Below, one piece after another: positions 49,601-61,714 of a stretch of 64,000 nucleotides of DNA. The notes beneath the pieces are model-generated. The model did not search any database. It was not told the DNA's origin and worked only from the letters and a program-made list of their open reading frames with translations. Where the stretch lies: positions 16,212,693 to 16,276,692 of the forward strand of contig NC_054534.1 in assembly GCF_017654505.1 (NCBI RefSeq), given 5' to 3'. This DNA comes from Polyodon spathula. Taxonomy: Eukaryota; Chordata; Actinopteri; Acipenseriformes; Polyodontidae. Numbering within the stretch: position 1 is the first letter of the stretch; each line of letters starts with the position of its first letter. The position numbers and the translations under genes are program-made.

Positions 49601-50556
49601 CTGGTAAAAACAGAACAAGGATACAAGATATTAATCTCAGCCTAGCATAGTAGACAGAGTTTGACAGCCTGAAACTTGCAGATGAGAAAATACAAATCTG
49701 TTTTCTGCAGACCAAGCTTATTGACTGTTGTCTTCTTTGAAGACCGAACCCCTTCAATCTGGTGTATCAGTCAACTACAAATGAAAATGTAAATCTTAAA
49801 AGGTTTATCTTCCCTTACCATAGCATTCTGACCAAGTCCATTCATTTTGGAAGTTTTCCCAACCATCACATTTAGCAAACATCACATACAGTAGCTCTGG
49901 TGGCACCATCTCAATCTTGTGTTTGTTTTTTTTTGTTTTTTAACTCGGGAAAGTGAACCAGGAGTTTTGTATATGTATTTTTGAGCAGTGCGAGTGGTCA
50001 TACTATAATCTTTCACAGCGGCGTCACATCAAACTGTGACGGTCACTTCACCTACAAATCTTGCATTGTAATGTGAGAATGTTAAGATCATACTTTTGAT
50101 TGGGAAAATATAAAACATTGCTTTATAGTCACAATCCCCATATGCAAACCTCCATAGGATAAGCTCCAGCAGCTTTTGTGGTCTTACAGTCTAGGGGAAA
50201 ATTGTTGGGATTGAAGACACTGGGGTGAGGATTACGTATGGACTAGAACATGTAGGCATACGACACACTTTCTTGTTGGACTGTGTAACTGGTCAGATCT
50301 TTAAGTAAGCACGTCCTGTAGCACTCACCTTCAAACCTTGTTTTTATTTTTTATAATTAACCTGAACAGAGTACTGTAAAACCCTACAACTTTCATAATG
50401 ACAAAATATTGACAATAGTTTAATTTTGGTATTTTGCCCAAAACATGTGTTATTGACAGTTCCGTTTGTTTTTCCACAAAAGACAATTCTAATTAAAACT
50501 TGGCTTGATCTACAGTACCAAATGCAGTTTTCAAAAGTTACATGTATTACTGTACA

Positions 50557-50645
50557 GGTACAGTGCCTATAGGAAGTAGTCACCCCCATGGACATTTTCA
50601 CAGTTTGTTGTGTTACAACCTGAAATCTTGACGCATTTAAATGGG
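50557..50645 (+). mobile_element. Tc1 terminal repeat remnant
   Basis: TACAGTGCCTATAGGAAGTA, then GTCACCCCCATGGACATTTT and TTGTGTTACAACCTGAAAT, is a Tc1-type left terminus, matching in reverse the terminus at 23965-24030. It lies in UGCG intron 2, with no transposase behind it. Confidence 0.65.
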
Positions 50646-50646
50646 G

Positions 50647-51084
50647 AGTTATTTTAGAACATGCATACAATCCCTCTGTAATGTAACATCTACATCTGTT
50701 GAAATTGCTAAAAATGTGTTTTTGCTGTCAAGTCAATGTGCAATGTTGCACCAGCAATGTGAGCACAATCTACAAGATCAGCTGTTAGGTAGTTTGGTAT
50801 GGTCAGGAAGTTTGTTTGATCACACTACCATAATAGCAAAAGCGTCAAACAATCAAGTACAGTATGAACCGCCTTCGCAGTTGGAAGCCTGCATTATGAG
50901 TCCGAACAGAGCCAAAAATTTCTTCAGAAAGATTTTCCACAGTATGGACCCCACATCAGTGCTTTGATGGAAACTTTGTTGATCAGGCGCTGCCATTTTA
51001 AAAAACATTTATAACCTCCCTGTTAAACTACAGCACTGTAGATGTTACATTACAGAGGGATTCTATGCATGTTCTAAAATAACT
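50647..51084. repeat. 47-bp inverted repeat pair, 344-bp spacer
   Basis: The arm 50647-50693 (AGTTATTTTAGAACATGCAT...) and the arm 51038-51084 are reverse complements at 46 of 47 positions. The left arm directly follows the Tc1 terminus. It could be a MITE with long termini or a folded-back Tc1 fragment. The spacer has an open frame without recognisable content. Confidence 0.8.
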
Positions 51085-53440
51085 CTTTCGTCAAGCACCA
51101 GATTGCTAGCCCTACGAAATTAAATTACAGAACAGGAGTGTAATCGGCAGGCCTTGAAATATTTAGTAATTCCTCTATACTCACAGTAACAGCTGCCACT
51201 TGCACAGAAACAGGAACTGTGACAAGTCTTTGCTTAAGACACACCAGATAATATACACAATGATTGCTTTTTCTTTTTTATTAGCATTGATACAACTAAC
51301 TAGCTACAAGTTTGTCAGGGTTAGATGCCAAAAACAGCCTAGAGTCTCAAGTCCATCAAAGCTGGTCATGCTTTATATGTGCCTTTGTTCACTCTGGGAT
51401 TTCTAACTCGCATTCATATTGTAAGAGGAAGCAAACTAGCAAAGATGGGCCATTCCTGAACTGAACTGCTTTGTTATTTCCCCTAAAACATCAGTTCAGT
51501 TTTAATGTAAAATCATCTACAGTACTAGAATTTGTATAAGTTAGTATCAAACCTGCGTAGGCGGCATCCGCGTTTTAGTTTACAAAAAAATATTACTACA
51601 TCATAGCATAGGAAGTTTAAAGACATGTATGTACGTCACTTTGTGTTTTTACAATTTCTTGTTCTTTGCAATGAACTGCAGAAAGTGAATATACCGTACC
51701 TGAAATAATAAAAATGCAGTAATTTCAGCACACAGAAATTGTTTTATAGGATTCTTATACATTGTGCGCTTACCAGCCCTCCCACCTCCCACCTCCCCTC
51801 TGCAGCCTGTTACACAACGCCATCATCAGCACAAGCAACAGAAACGAAATCTATCAAGCACTTCAATGAAAACCATCATTCTTTTCAGATCCTAGTTATT
51901 AGGCTGGGACCTGCCCTGAACCTCTGAAGGGTAGAACAATGAGAAACACTGTCATTTCAATTGTTTCACGGTAGGTTAGCAAGCAGAGAGGCTAGTCATG
52001 AAAACAATACACTTGGAGATGTAATACCCTCAACATAATAAGCTTAAAACAGCTTCAAAACTGGTTAATCAAATTAGGGGCTATTAGTGTCACAAATGAT
52101 AGAAGGCAGATGTCACAATATAAGCTGCTTATATCTTGTTTGTTTGTTTTTTTTTATAGAAACTGCAATGTACTACACAGAGGGCTAAAAAAAAACTACT
52201 AGTGTACATGATGTGCTTAACACTGCCAATTGTGATGACATTTGCTGCGTTTTTGTACCCTAGAACAAAGTAGTAAAAAACAAACACACACAAACACACG
52301 TGTTGGTGTTCACACCTCCTTTTAAGGATTTAAACAATGGCTGTATGTAGCTCTGACACCACTTAGATCAGTGGTGCTCAACCTTCCACCCCCTTGCAAC
52401 CCACTACACCTCCCTGCTCCAAGAATAGCTGTGCAAATATAAAGACAGGGTAGTGCATTGGATATAATAAACTGAAAATTAGATTAACCAGATTAGAAAT
52501 GAGTGAATACAAAGAACTGCCGAAACAAGTCAGTCATTGAAATGTGCTGTCAAATCAGTGGGAAAGTTGTGTTAGCTTACGTTTCACCGATTCTCTGTGC
52601 TTCGTTTTCTTGGGCATTGCCCAGGAATTTGGATGTCACAGAAGTAGCTGGCATGAGCCGCTGGATAGAGAGGTCGTTGGAAGCTGTGGAACTGCACTTT
52701 TACACGCCGGCAGGTGTTGTTGAAAACTAGATATGATCCTCTGAACACGCAAGTTGTTGAGTACTGAAAATACACAATACACTGAAAAGTCAACACAGCT
52801 CTAGTTTGCTCTCACTCACTCAGACACATAGCGCTTTAACTTCTGGTAGTCTGCATCCTAGCACACAGTGGTACTGCATAATACGACAGATGTAAACATG
52901 ACAAACTTGAACAGTGTCTGCTCTCATCTCACCTGCACGTAGTTGTAGCAGTAAGCATGTAGTTCTAAGCCTATTTGCGTTTATATGATAAGTACAATTA
53001 TGTTAGACTCCGGCTCAATGTGAGCTGCCCTTGTTTGTATGCATTTTTATGCATTGCGTCATTCAAGTTTCTGATTTTTCATTATATAATATCACCCGCT
53101 GGACTGCAACCCCAGCGGAAATAGCCGCGAACCTCACGTGCTCAGACTTTCTTCCTAGCACCATTTCTGCTTTCTCACTTTCTGTGCAGGTCCCCTCAGA
53201 GAACTGAAACGTGTTGCTAATACCAGAATCTCTCTCAATACGTACTCAACCATAACCTCTAGTTCTACTGAAAGCAAAAATCCTGATAAAGCACTTTGAT
53301 AATCTTGTTTGTCCATTTAGCCTCATTATTGTTAAATGTCTTTAAGCAGGGTAATTGTCTTACTTTGAGTGTTGTCTTCACAACTATACTGCAGAGTATC
53401 ACTTCTCACAAAATTCAGTTTTACAAAAGTTTCTTGTTTT
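51085..53440 (-). other. UGCG: UGCG intron 2, middle part, no recognised gene
   Basis: AT-rich sequence. A CAGTGGTGCTCAACCTT stretch near 52370 may be a stray hAT-type end. The open frames here, such as 52503-52730, match no protein family I know. Confidence 0.45.
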
Positions 53441-53477
53441 TTTTTTATTTTTTATAAAAAAAATATAATAATATTAG

Positions 53478-53521
53478 AATATATATATATTATATATATA
53501 ATATATATATATATATATATT
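53478..53521. repeat. Imperfect (AT)n repeat
   Basis: AT dinucleotides with a few breaks, preceded by T and A runs, in UGCG intron 2. Confidence 0.85.
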
Positions 53522-53684
53522 TGTTTTTAGTGTTAAAAAAAGTGACTTTTGGACAGACTCCACCTGACAGCCATAATAGATCTTGACCTAACTATTACCT
53601 TTTAAAGATGTCTTAATAAAAAGAAAATCTTTGTATGCAGTAATACGGTCCCTGAACTATTTCTAAAGAGAGACAAGGTAGGGG

Positions 53685-53790
53685 TCCTTGAGTGGCTCAC
53701 CGTGTGGTGTGCAGGTTGAGTCATTCATACACAGTCAGGGGATCCACATTGTGCAAAGCTGCCAACCTTTTCTGGGAATTCCCAGAAAAC
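53685..53790 (+). mobile_element. SINE head fragment
   Basis: TTGAGTGGCTCACCGTGTGG, GTGTGCAGGTTGAGTCAT and the later CTTTTCTGGGAATTCCCAG correspond to the tRNA-like head of the SINE at 4519-4840. It lies antisense in UGCG intron 2. Confidence 0.5.
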
Positions 53791-53799
53791 GTGCAGTCA

Positions 53800-56090
53800 G
53801 AGGGAGGTATACTGTTCTGAAAGGCAGTGCATCAAGTCACAGGCACCAGATTTAAGTTTAGATACAACAAACAATTATTTTTCTCTGATATTGTTTCATA
53901 CACTGTGGATACTCATGACTCAATACAAGAATAACTTCCCTGGTCTGGATTGGCTGCAGACAGATTATAAAAGGAACTGACCCCAGTATACAAAGGAATT
54001 GGCAGTATACAAACAAAATGCAGATATAAAAGTACACCCACACACATGCACACGCACACTCACATACAAATACGCACCACACACATACTGTTTACATAGG
54101 CACTGTACTTAAGATGACTAAAGACAAAGGGTTGTTATTTTTAGAAGTATCTAAATTCCCTTTTTAAGAAGTTCCAAGACAAACTGAAATGCATGTTCAA
54201 ACTTATGTACCGTACAAATATCTTCTTCAAGTTGATGTCACGCTTTGCATGTCATCCCAAAACACAGACATACGTTCTTCTGTGTAGGTTAGGCAAGAGT
54301 AACAGTCTGGGGAGGGGGGTATTTTTGCGCTAAATGTAACGATATATTGTTAAGTATAGGTAAAGTAAAGGAGCGCTGGTGTGTCCAGGCATTTAGGGTG
54401 CTAAAAGACATGGTGCAAATATAGATACACAGTATAAAAATGTAGGCATTAAATGAATGGGCGAATTCTGCATCTGCTTTCACTTTGAAACTTTTTACTC
54501 TGTCTCCTACGCACACCAGCTGTATAGTTAGCGCATCAATCTGAGTGGCTCTCATGGTGACACGTTCTGGCAAAACTGAGCTACAACAGTATTACGTTGA
54601 AAATCTTAAAGAGTGTACACAATCTATGTTAATAACTTTTACCCTTATCCAGGGTACTACATAAACATCAATGTGATTCCTATAGTAGTTCATGCTAACC
54701 TCCTAAAGAAGTGTTATGTCAGTTTGTGCTAATGTGTATTAATAAAATGAATAAGAAATATCCAAAGCCATTTGTGTATGTAATTTGTACACCAAAGTGT
54801 TTTTCCATTTCAACATTACTCTTTTGCATTTGAAGTAGTTTCCATGTTTTCCATTTCATACACTTATAACTTGATAGGTATGTACTGGACTTTTACTTAC
54901 ATTGTTCAAGTAAATGCCAATACATTATTGTTATTTGTATTTATTTTAAATCAAGCAACAAAACTGTTTAAAAACAAAAATATTAAAAAGAAAAATAATC
55001 ACATTAATGTTTACAGAAAATGCAAGAGAAACGAACTTCTGAACTGTAAAATTAACAGTGTTTGAAATTATTAATGCACTTGCATATTGTCAGACTGCAG
55101 TTAGAGAAACGGCGACATGGGAAGGTATGTAGACTTGGAATCCTAAAAATAAATGCAAGGGCTGGTTGGTTCCTATTTTGAGAAACTTAAAATGCGTGCT
55201 TTTGTTTTTCTATAAAATGCAAAACATGAAAAAATAGAACACAAAATACAGCTTGTGTACTTAGCTTTCCTGTATTCAAATTTACCACCAATTAACACTG
55301 CGTCTTATGTCTAATTTAGAAATTGTGTCACATTTTTCTTTTCTGTCTCACTTGGTATTATGATGTCTATATACTGTGACTGTTTTTGGCCTGTTTTTGG
55401 GCCTCAAATATAATTTCTCTGTTTCATTGGTTTCTGGGTTTGTCTTTCACCCACTTTGTGTAATAAATTATTGCAAAACCAAACAGAGTTTGCTTACTTT
55501 GAAATTTACTGTGTGCCAAGACAAGTTTGTGGTTTTAAAATTCTAATATAACTAAATTATTTTAGAATTACTTTTCATAGACACAAGTAACTTTTACTTG
55601 CTCTTTAAATCTCAATGCCTAAAATCATGAGAAAAATGAACAAAGTTACACTTCTTTTGAATTTTGGGTCCCTATTAAGGTACATATTTAGGCCCAGTAT
55701 ATGCAGTTTTTGACCTCTACAAAACCCTGAAATGTTTCGTTGGGGGGGGGGGGGGTGTTGCCATCTGCACCTGCGCTGGGGGAGGACCCCCATATCCCCC
55801 TTGCCTTCTAACTTAAGATTTCTTGCCTCCTACTTTAAATGAAAATGAAAAGACTGGCTTTAAATTAACATCCTCCAGCACTGGAGTACTACAGTACATG
55901 TGATTACAGCTGGGAGAACTAGGCAGGGACTCAAAGCAAGACCTAGTGCACTGAACTGTGCCGTTGGGTACAGAGTACCTATCCAAAAGGATCATCATCC
56001 TCAACATCATCCAAGAACAGCTGCTAAAATCAGAAAACTGGAGCAGAACGTCTCAGTGCTACTAGAATTTCTACACTACACAGTAGAACC
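53800..56090 (-). other. UGCG: UGCG intron 2, no recognised gene
   Basis: AT-rich, with a CA-rich patch at 54030-54090 and a G13 run near 55741. No coding or RNA gene is supported. Confidence 0.45.
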
Positions 56091-56154
56091 TGTATATCAG
56101 ACCCGAATAGGGGTGAGATCCCCTGCAAAGGCGATAATGTTGCTTGTTGTACGT

Positions 56155-56420
56155 ATGCAGGGGGTCTGTCTGTACATCCCTCCATCTGTGCATTTCTCTT
56201 AAACACTTATCCAGTTTTCATTAAACTTGGTATTAACATTGTTTAACTTAAGTAATTGAGAATATCAGATTCTGGTGATAAAGGGGCTTGTCTGCATCCG
56301 TCTGCCTGTTCATCCATTCTTCAATATGTCACACTTTCGCATAGGCCCCTTATATCTGGAGAATCTCTTATCAAACTGATTAAACTTTTCATTAGCAATT
56401 CTTATTCTGTGCAGCCTGTA
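56155..56420 (+). repeat. Unclassified dispersed repeat, copy 2, in two tandem units
   Basis: The first unit near 56160-56265 has GTCTGTCTGTACATCCCTCC, CACTTATCCAGTTTTCATTA and ACTTGGTATTAACATTG. A second, diverged unit near 56284-56420 has TTGTCTGCATCCGTCTGCC and AAACTGATTAAACTTTTCAT. The first unit matches the minus strand of 22360-22452. Confidence 0.5.
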
Positions 56421-58490
56421 TATGGCATGGTTATAAACTTCATCATACTAACAAATCTAATTTTGAATACAGTTGTGGCAGGCATGTATGTTACACTACC
56501 GTCCTAGTAAGTACTGGAACAGATAAATACATGCCCAGTTAACAACCGTTGCATAATTTCCTAAATTTCATATAAATAAAAATAACAAACCTTGTAATAT
56601 TTTATGCACCAACTGGTGAAGGCCAATACAGTTTGCAGGAATATAGCACCTATAATAAGAAGATATTCCAAATCTGGGTGTTACGACATAAAAATAAGAT
56701 ATACAGGCTACTTTAACTACAACTACAAATATAAATCCCAATAAGACATAGCACACAGATGATTCTTCAACTGCCTTAACTTGCAAATTATTTTCAAGAG
56801 CAAATCTGGCAGCGATTCCACAGATAAGCATAGCTTGCAAGTTAACGTTCATACTGTAAGCTACCTATCCTCTCCTTGAAAGTACTGGTTGAACCAGTTG
56901 GATACATGGAGGTTGAACTCTCAATCCAAGTTAGTTCCCTCAGACACAAAGGGTCACATTTATCAATATCATTACGACAAAGTGCAATTTGCACATTTTT
57001 TGCGAAACCAGTTTTACCCAAAAATGTGGTGCACATTGTAGAGCTATGGAATTTGTGACAATTGATTTTGACAAAACTACTGTAGAAATTGTTGTGTATA
57101 GTTAACAATTACTGTATTTGAACCTCTAATGTACTGCCAGATCTGTAAAATGGCCAAATTGTCTATAGCACATTAGCAGCTGCAGATTCTAAAGTGGAAA
57201 AGGATAAAAGTAGCATGGCTGACTATTATAGAGCATAATAAGACCTAAACCAAGAACTTAATTAACCTCGAAACTAAGCCAGAATCAGTCTCCTGGCTCC
57301 AAAAGGGAAATAGTTAAAGTGCTGTGCTGGCCTGTGGTGGATGGGTGGAAAGAGCATTTACTGCCACATGCTTGGATTTGATGCAAACACAAAGAACACT
57401 CTCAGTCTGAAGGTCTTATTTCAAGCTCTCTTCCTCTCTCAGGGAGCTAACCAGTTATGTTTCTGGACTGTAACCCTGCTAATATAAGATTAAAAGAACA
57501 CACAGTAACTGTAGCCAGAATCATTTTAATTGAATTCCAAATTTCTTCCAACAAGAGCGAGAGGTGCCATTAATAACTCATTTTGGGGCGCACACCATAA
57601 CCTAACAAGCAAATCGACAGGATATATTGTAGGAACCGGGGCATGGATTAGCATTACTAGATGTGTGCAAGGATTATATCCAACTCTCCTCAGAAACATG
57701 TACAGTACAAAACTCACATACTGCACAGTACATTAAAACAGAGGAACAGCATAAAGATACTACACGGATATATATCAGTTAAATATATTGTATTTTACGC
57801 TACTGCACTGTATACCGAGATCAGCCTGCAGTACTATTTGCAGGTAAATAAAATGAACAGAGTAGCAAATCAGTTTCTTTTGTGGTGCATATCCTGGTGT
57901 TTCACATAAAGTGACTCCAAAAACAACACTAAATTTCGAAGTAAAAAACTATTTCTATTAAAATGGTATAACTTTTTTCACCAAAACTGTAGTGCAGACT
58001 ACTGTACTAAAATGGTGTGTTTGCTGTATATGAAGGCAAGGTGTTTAGTATATTGTACAGTATGACACTTGAAAGCTTATTCAGCAATAGCAAATGATAA
58101 CAAAAAGCATCACTGGTTATAGTGGTAATAAGCAGAGTTTCTGTGAGGCTGATGAAGACAGCTCTGTACTCAAGAACCAAAGCCAGTTCTTAGACATCTA
58201 CAGTTGCACTCCGTTACAGTAGAACACAATACAATGTTACAAAAAGTTTGAGAAATAAAAATCTTCTCATTCACGAGGCCATTTAAAATGTGGGCTTCAT
58301 TTTAGTTTATTTGCTTGGTCTTGTGCAGCCACTATATAAATAATTGGACCATTTGCAAGATTTGTCAGGTACTGAACAGTAAGCCAAAAAAACAATACAG
58401 TGGCACAAAAAAAAAAAAAAAAAAAAGGATTTGCTATTCTTATTGTCCTGTCTCAATAAAAAATAGAAAAAAAACAGATTCTATACATAC

Positions 58491-58632
58491 TCTGGGATAA
58501 TCCAACTCGAAGAAGGTTTCTAGGTTGCTGATGAGGTTGGGGTCCACTCCTTTCAAGGGCTTCAGCAATGAGACGCCTGCAAGCTTGCTGTAGGGCTGTT
58601 TGTCAGAGGCTTTCTTGTTGAGATGAAGACGT
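58491..58632 (-). CDS. UGCG: UGCG exon 2
   Basis: The acceptor CCTCTTTGCAG precedes 58632 and the donor AGA|GTATGT follows 58491. One base completes a Thr-type codon from exon 1; then [33 protein letters not shown] and [10 protein letters not shown]. It links the N-terminal membrane anchor to the catalytic domain. Human ends this exon in DYPK. Confidence 0.96.
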
Positions 58633-58767
58633 CTGCAAAGAGGTTGGTACACCACAGCTTTAATATACTTTACAACAGTAAACAGTCATATAGGCTTGTC
58701 TGCAACACTTCAAATCGGAAAGAGAAATTAAAAGAATCATTCCAACAAAACATAATTCATGCCAACA

Positions 58768-58801
<34 letters not shown>

Positions 58802-60986
58802 GTTTCTAATGAAGAAAGTTTCTGAAGAGTCTTCAGGTGCTTTACTTACTATTACAGCAACAAGAGTCTTACTGGAAAAAAAAAAAAAATCATATTCTTA
58901 TTACTGACTGGCGGACTATTGTACACTGGCAATAACAATGGGCCTGATCACCCTTGTTTATCTCTTGTAACCAAACACCTCTCGGCTTAAAAAGACAACG
59001 GCTATTTTTCTAGCAGACCCGACAATCAAGGCAGAAACATCCTGCTTCATGGACTGAAAGGGCAGCACCTTCCCCCTCATCCCAGTAGGGTACTGGGAAA
59101 GGTAATATGGTACACCACAGCATGCAGCCCTCAAATTACATTCACAACCACCCAACCAGCAAAAGTACAGAACCACAATACTAGTCCAGGGGAATGACAT
59201 ATGTCCCTCAAAGCACTCACAATAGATAGGAGAGGAATTATACACATGCCCTAGATTGTCTACAGAACCTTGGTTACATCACACAGGGAAGTCCATTCAA
59301 TACAACACAGGCAGTTAAAACCTAATTATTTGTGACACACTAGAGAAAAGTGAGTTTGTAAATCTATAAAGGCATGTTCTCCTGCTACAACAAAGTTATA
59401 GAAAGGCTGCCATAGTAGCAGCTCATCTGATTTCTATTTCCAAGGCAAATCACACAGCTCGCTGACCCCCCCCCCCCGCATCCTGCTTCGTGCACCATTG
59501 GTCAAGAGTTCCGCGTCGAGTTCGACAAATACTGTATATTATTTACCTGATGTGTTGTGCATATTCCAAGCTCTAGGGTTATAAAAGGGGAAATTCCAAC
59601 AATATTTCTCCTAACCCTTTTTGTACAACATGCTAAACAATCCTGGTGCATTGCCATGGTAACAGGTGTGTCTTTAATGTTTCTGTAATTTGGGCTACTC
59701 TGTCTGTGCTGTAGCTTGAGAGAACAAGTATGGGCTTGACCTATTAAAATGCAAGCATTGCCGTTCCAAGAACACCCAGGAGAATGGACCAAAGGACCCG
59801 CTGATCAATCGATCATGCCTCAAAGTCTCAGAGATCCTTTCCAGTTTAAATGTAGCTCTAACTGATTGCATGACTCGGAAATGAGCACGTACTGTACATT
59901 TGCATGCAGTACATTGTAGAATAGGATATTTTTCTAGTTTTACTATTTAGTGTAGCTCAGCCCCTTAATCCTAACAACCCAATAAACATTCAAAAGGAAA
60001 TCCAAATGCTGAGTTAAGCTTTATGCTTTAGCTTTAAGCTTGTTTCGCAGCCAATGTAATCTTAAATATTGCATTTCATTATCAGACCAGTGCAAGACAA
60101 TATAAGTACATTCTCTCTCATTGGACAGAGTCTGTGTTATTGAAGGGAAGGCTTTGGGTGTCAAGGTCCATATAATCCCATCTCATTTAAAAGGCATTTT
60201 AAAAGCTTTCACTCTGGTAATAAATTCTGCACTACCACCCAATAAGAGTAATAAAATTAAATGCTGAAACAAGTTTAAATGAAACTCCAATTGGCTTTTA
60301 AGGCAACATAAGATGTACTGGATGTTTTACAAGTCTATCAAGTCATCCAAACTTAATCCTTCTATTACTGTACTCCCTTGTAAACAAAGTAATTAGTGAC
60401 AACATAATGTTCTGTCACTGTTTGCATTTTAAATTAAGGCAATATTCTGAAAAGCAACTTATAACTTATTTAAAAGATATTTTAAAAGATTTATTCAGTG
60501 ATGGGAGAAAATAAAAAACTTGTCCAGCAGTTAGTTCATGACACTTTAAAAGCATTATTTGTCAGTGGGGAAGTTTGTGATCAGAAATCAAGCAGATACA
60601 GAGAATGGCTTAGGACCCCCCTCTATATATTTAAATTATGTTAATGTCATACAAAGAATGATATTTTGACCCACACTGACGCTTTACAATAGTCTTAATG
60701 ATTACTTGAATTTACAGTATGGATCACATGGGCTGTTTTAATACTTAGGATTCACAATCTAAAATGTTGTGCCTTAATGCTAAATACTGCAAACTGATGG
60801 TAAAGTTGGCATGGTCCAACTCACTATGGTACAGAAAGTTTGAGGTGACAGTACTATAACAGGTGTCTGTTCAGCTATAGCTACAGTACACGTCTGTCCA
60901 CAATTGTTTTCCACTTTCATGTTCAAAAGCTCCTCTGAAATGAACCCAGCACACTACCGACAAGAGCTGTGGTTCAAAGAAGCTGT

Positions 60987-61014
60987 GGGGGGGGGGGGGG
61001 GGGGGGGGGGGGGG
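60987..61014. repeat. G28 homopolymer
   Basis: Twenty-eight consecutive G on the + strand; a C run in the UGCG pre-mRNA. Confidence 0.9.
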
Positions 61015-61480
61015 ACCCAACTTGGAACATGGGCCAAAGATTGGTCAAATAAATATATACTAAACCGTGAGCAAAAATAACTTTTAAAAATCTATTACAC
61101 TTGATGTTACAGTTTGAGATGTGTATACATTTTAGATGACACTAGGCTATTCAGTAAATTGTAACAAAAGATACACTCAGTATTTACCAGGGTAATTGGT
61201 AACACCGGGAAAGGGGATGCAGCAAGTCAGAATGCAAATACTAATGTAATAAGAAGGTCTCAAATTACTCCAGTGGTGGTAAATAATAGTTGAGCCAGTC
61301 TCTCTAATGTGTGTGTCATTTAAATCCACATTGCAGAACTTAAAAGTGAACAGGCTAATTAGGACAAACATACAGTACCGTCCGAGTCCAACCCATCCCA
61401 TTTTGTTAACAAAACAGGGTGCATATGGTACTGATCAGCAGTTCAGACTATAGGTTTACAAAAAACCACAAACACCAGTA

Positions 61481-61714
61481 TTATTTGTTTATTTAGCAGG
61501 CGCCAATCCAAGGTGACTTACACAGACTAGGGTGTGTGAACTATGCATCAACTGCAGAGTCACTTACAACAACATCTCACCCAAAAAGACGGAGCATAAG
61601 GAGGTTAAGTGACTTGCTCAGGGTCACACAGTGAGACTGAGCCAGGATTTGAACCGGGGACCACCTGGTTAAAAGCCCTTTTCTTTAAACCACCAGACCA
61701 CACAGCCTCCCACA
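61481..61714 (-). mobile_element. tRNA-derived SINE, full-length, reverse copy
   Basis: On the minus strand: TGTGGGAGGCTGTGTGGTCT, CCCCGGTTCAAATCC (B box), CAAGTCACTTAACCTCCTTA, GAGTCACCTTGGATTGG-like text and GCTAAATAAACAAATAA. It is the same family as 30655-30870 and better preserved at the head. Confidence 0.8.

Larger units (their letters stand above)
41624..58632 (-). other. UGCG: UGCG gene, exons 2-9
   Basis: Ceramide glucosyltransferase (family GT21) transfers glucose from UDP-glucose to ceramide on the cytosolic face of the Golgi, the first step of glycosphingolipid synthesis. Eight coding exons sum to 1087 bases with matching phases; human UGCG needs 1185, so the missing first exon should hold 98 coding bases including the N-terminal signal anchor. 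By human numbering all key residues are present: Asp92 (QDHDD), Asp144 (ICDSG), His193 (GTSH), Asp236 (AEDYF) and the RMIRW motif 272-276. Identity to the human protein looks very high by eye. The gene faces SUSD1 tail to tail. Confidence 0.97.
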
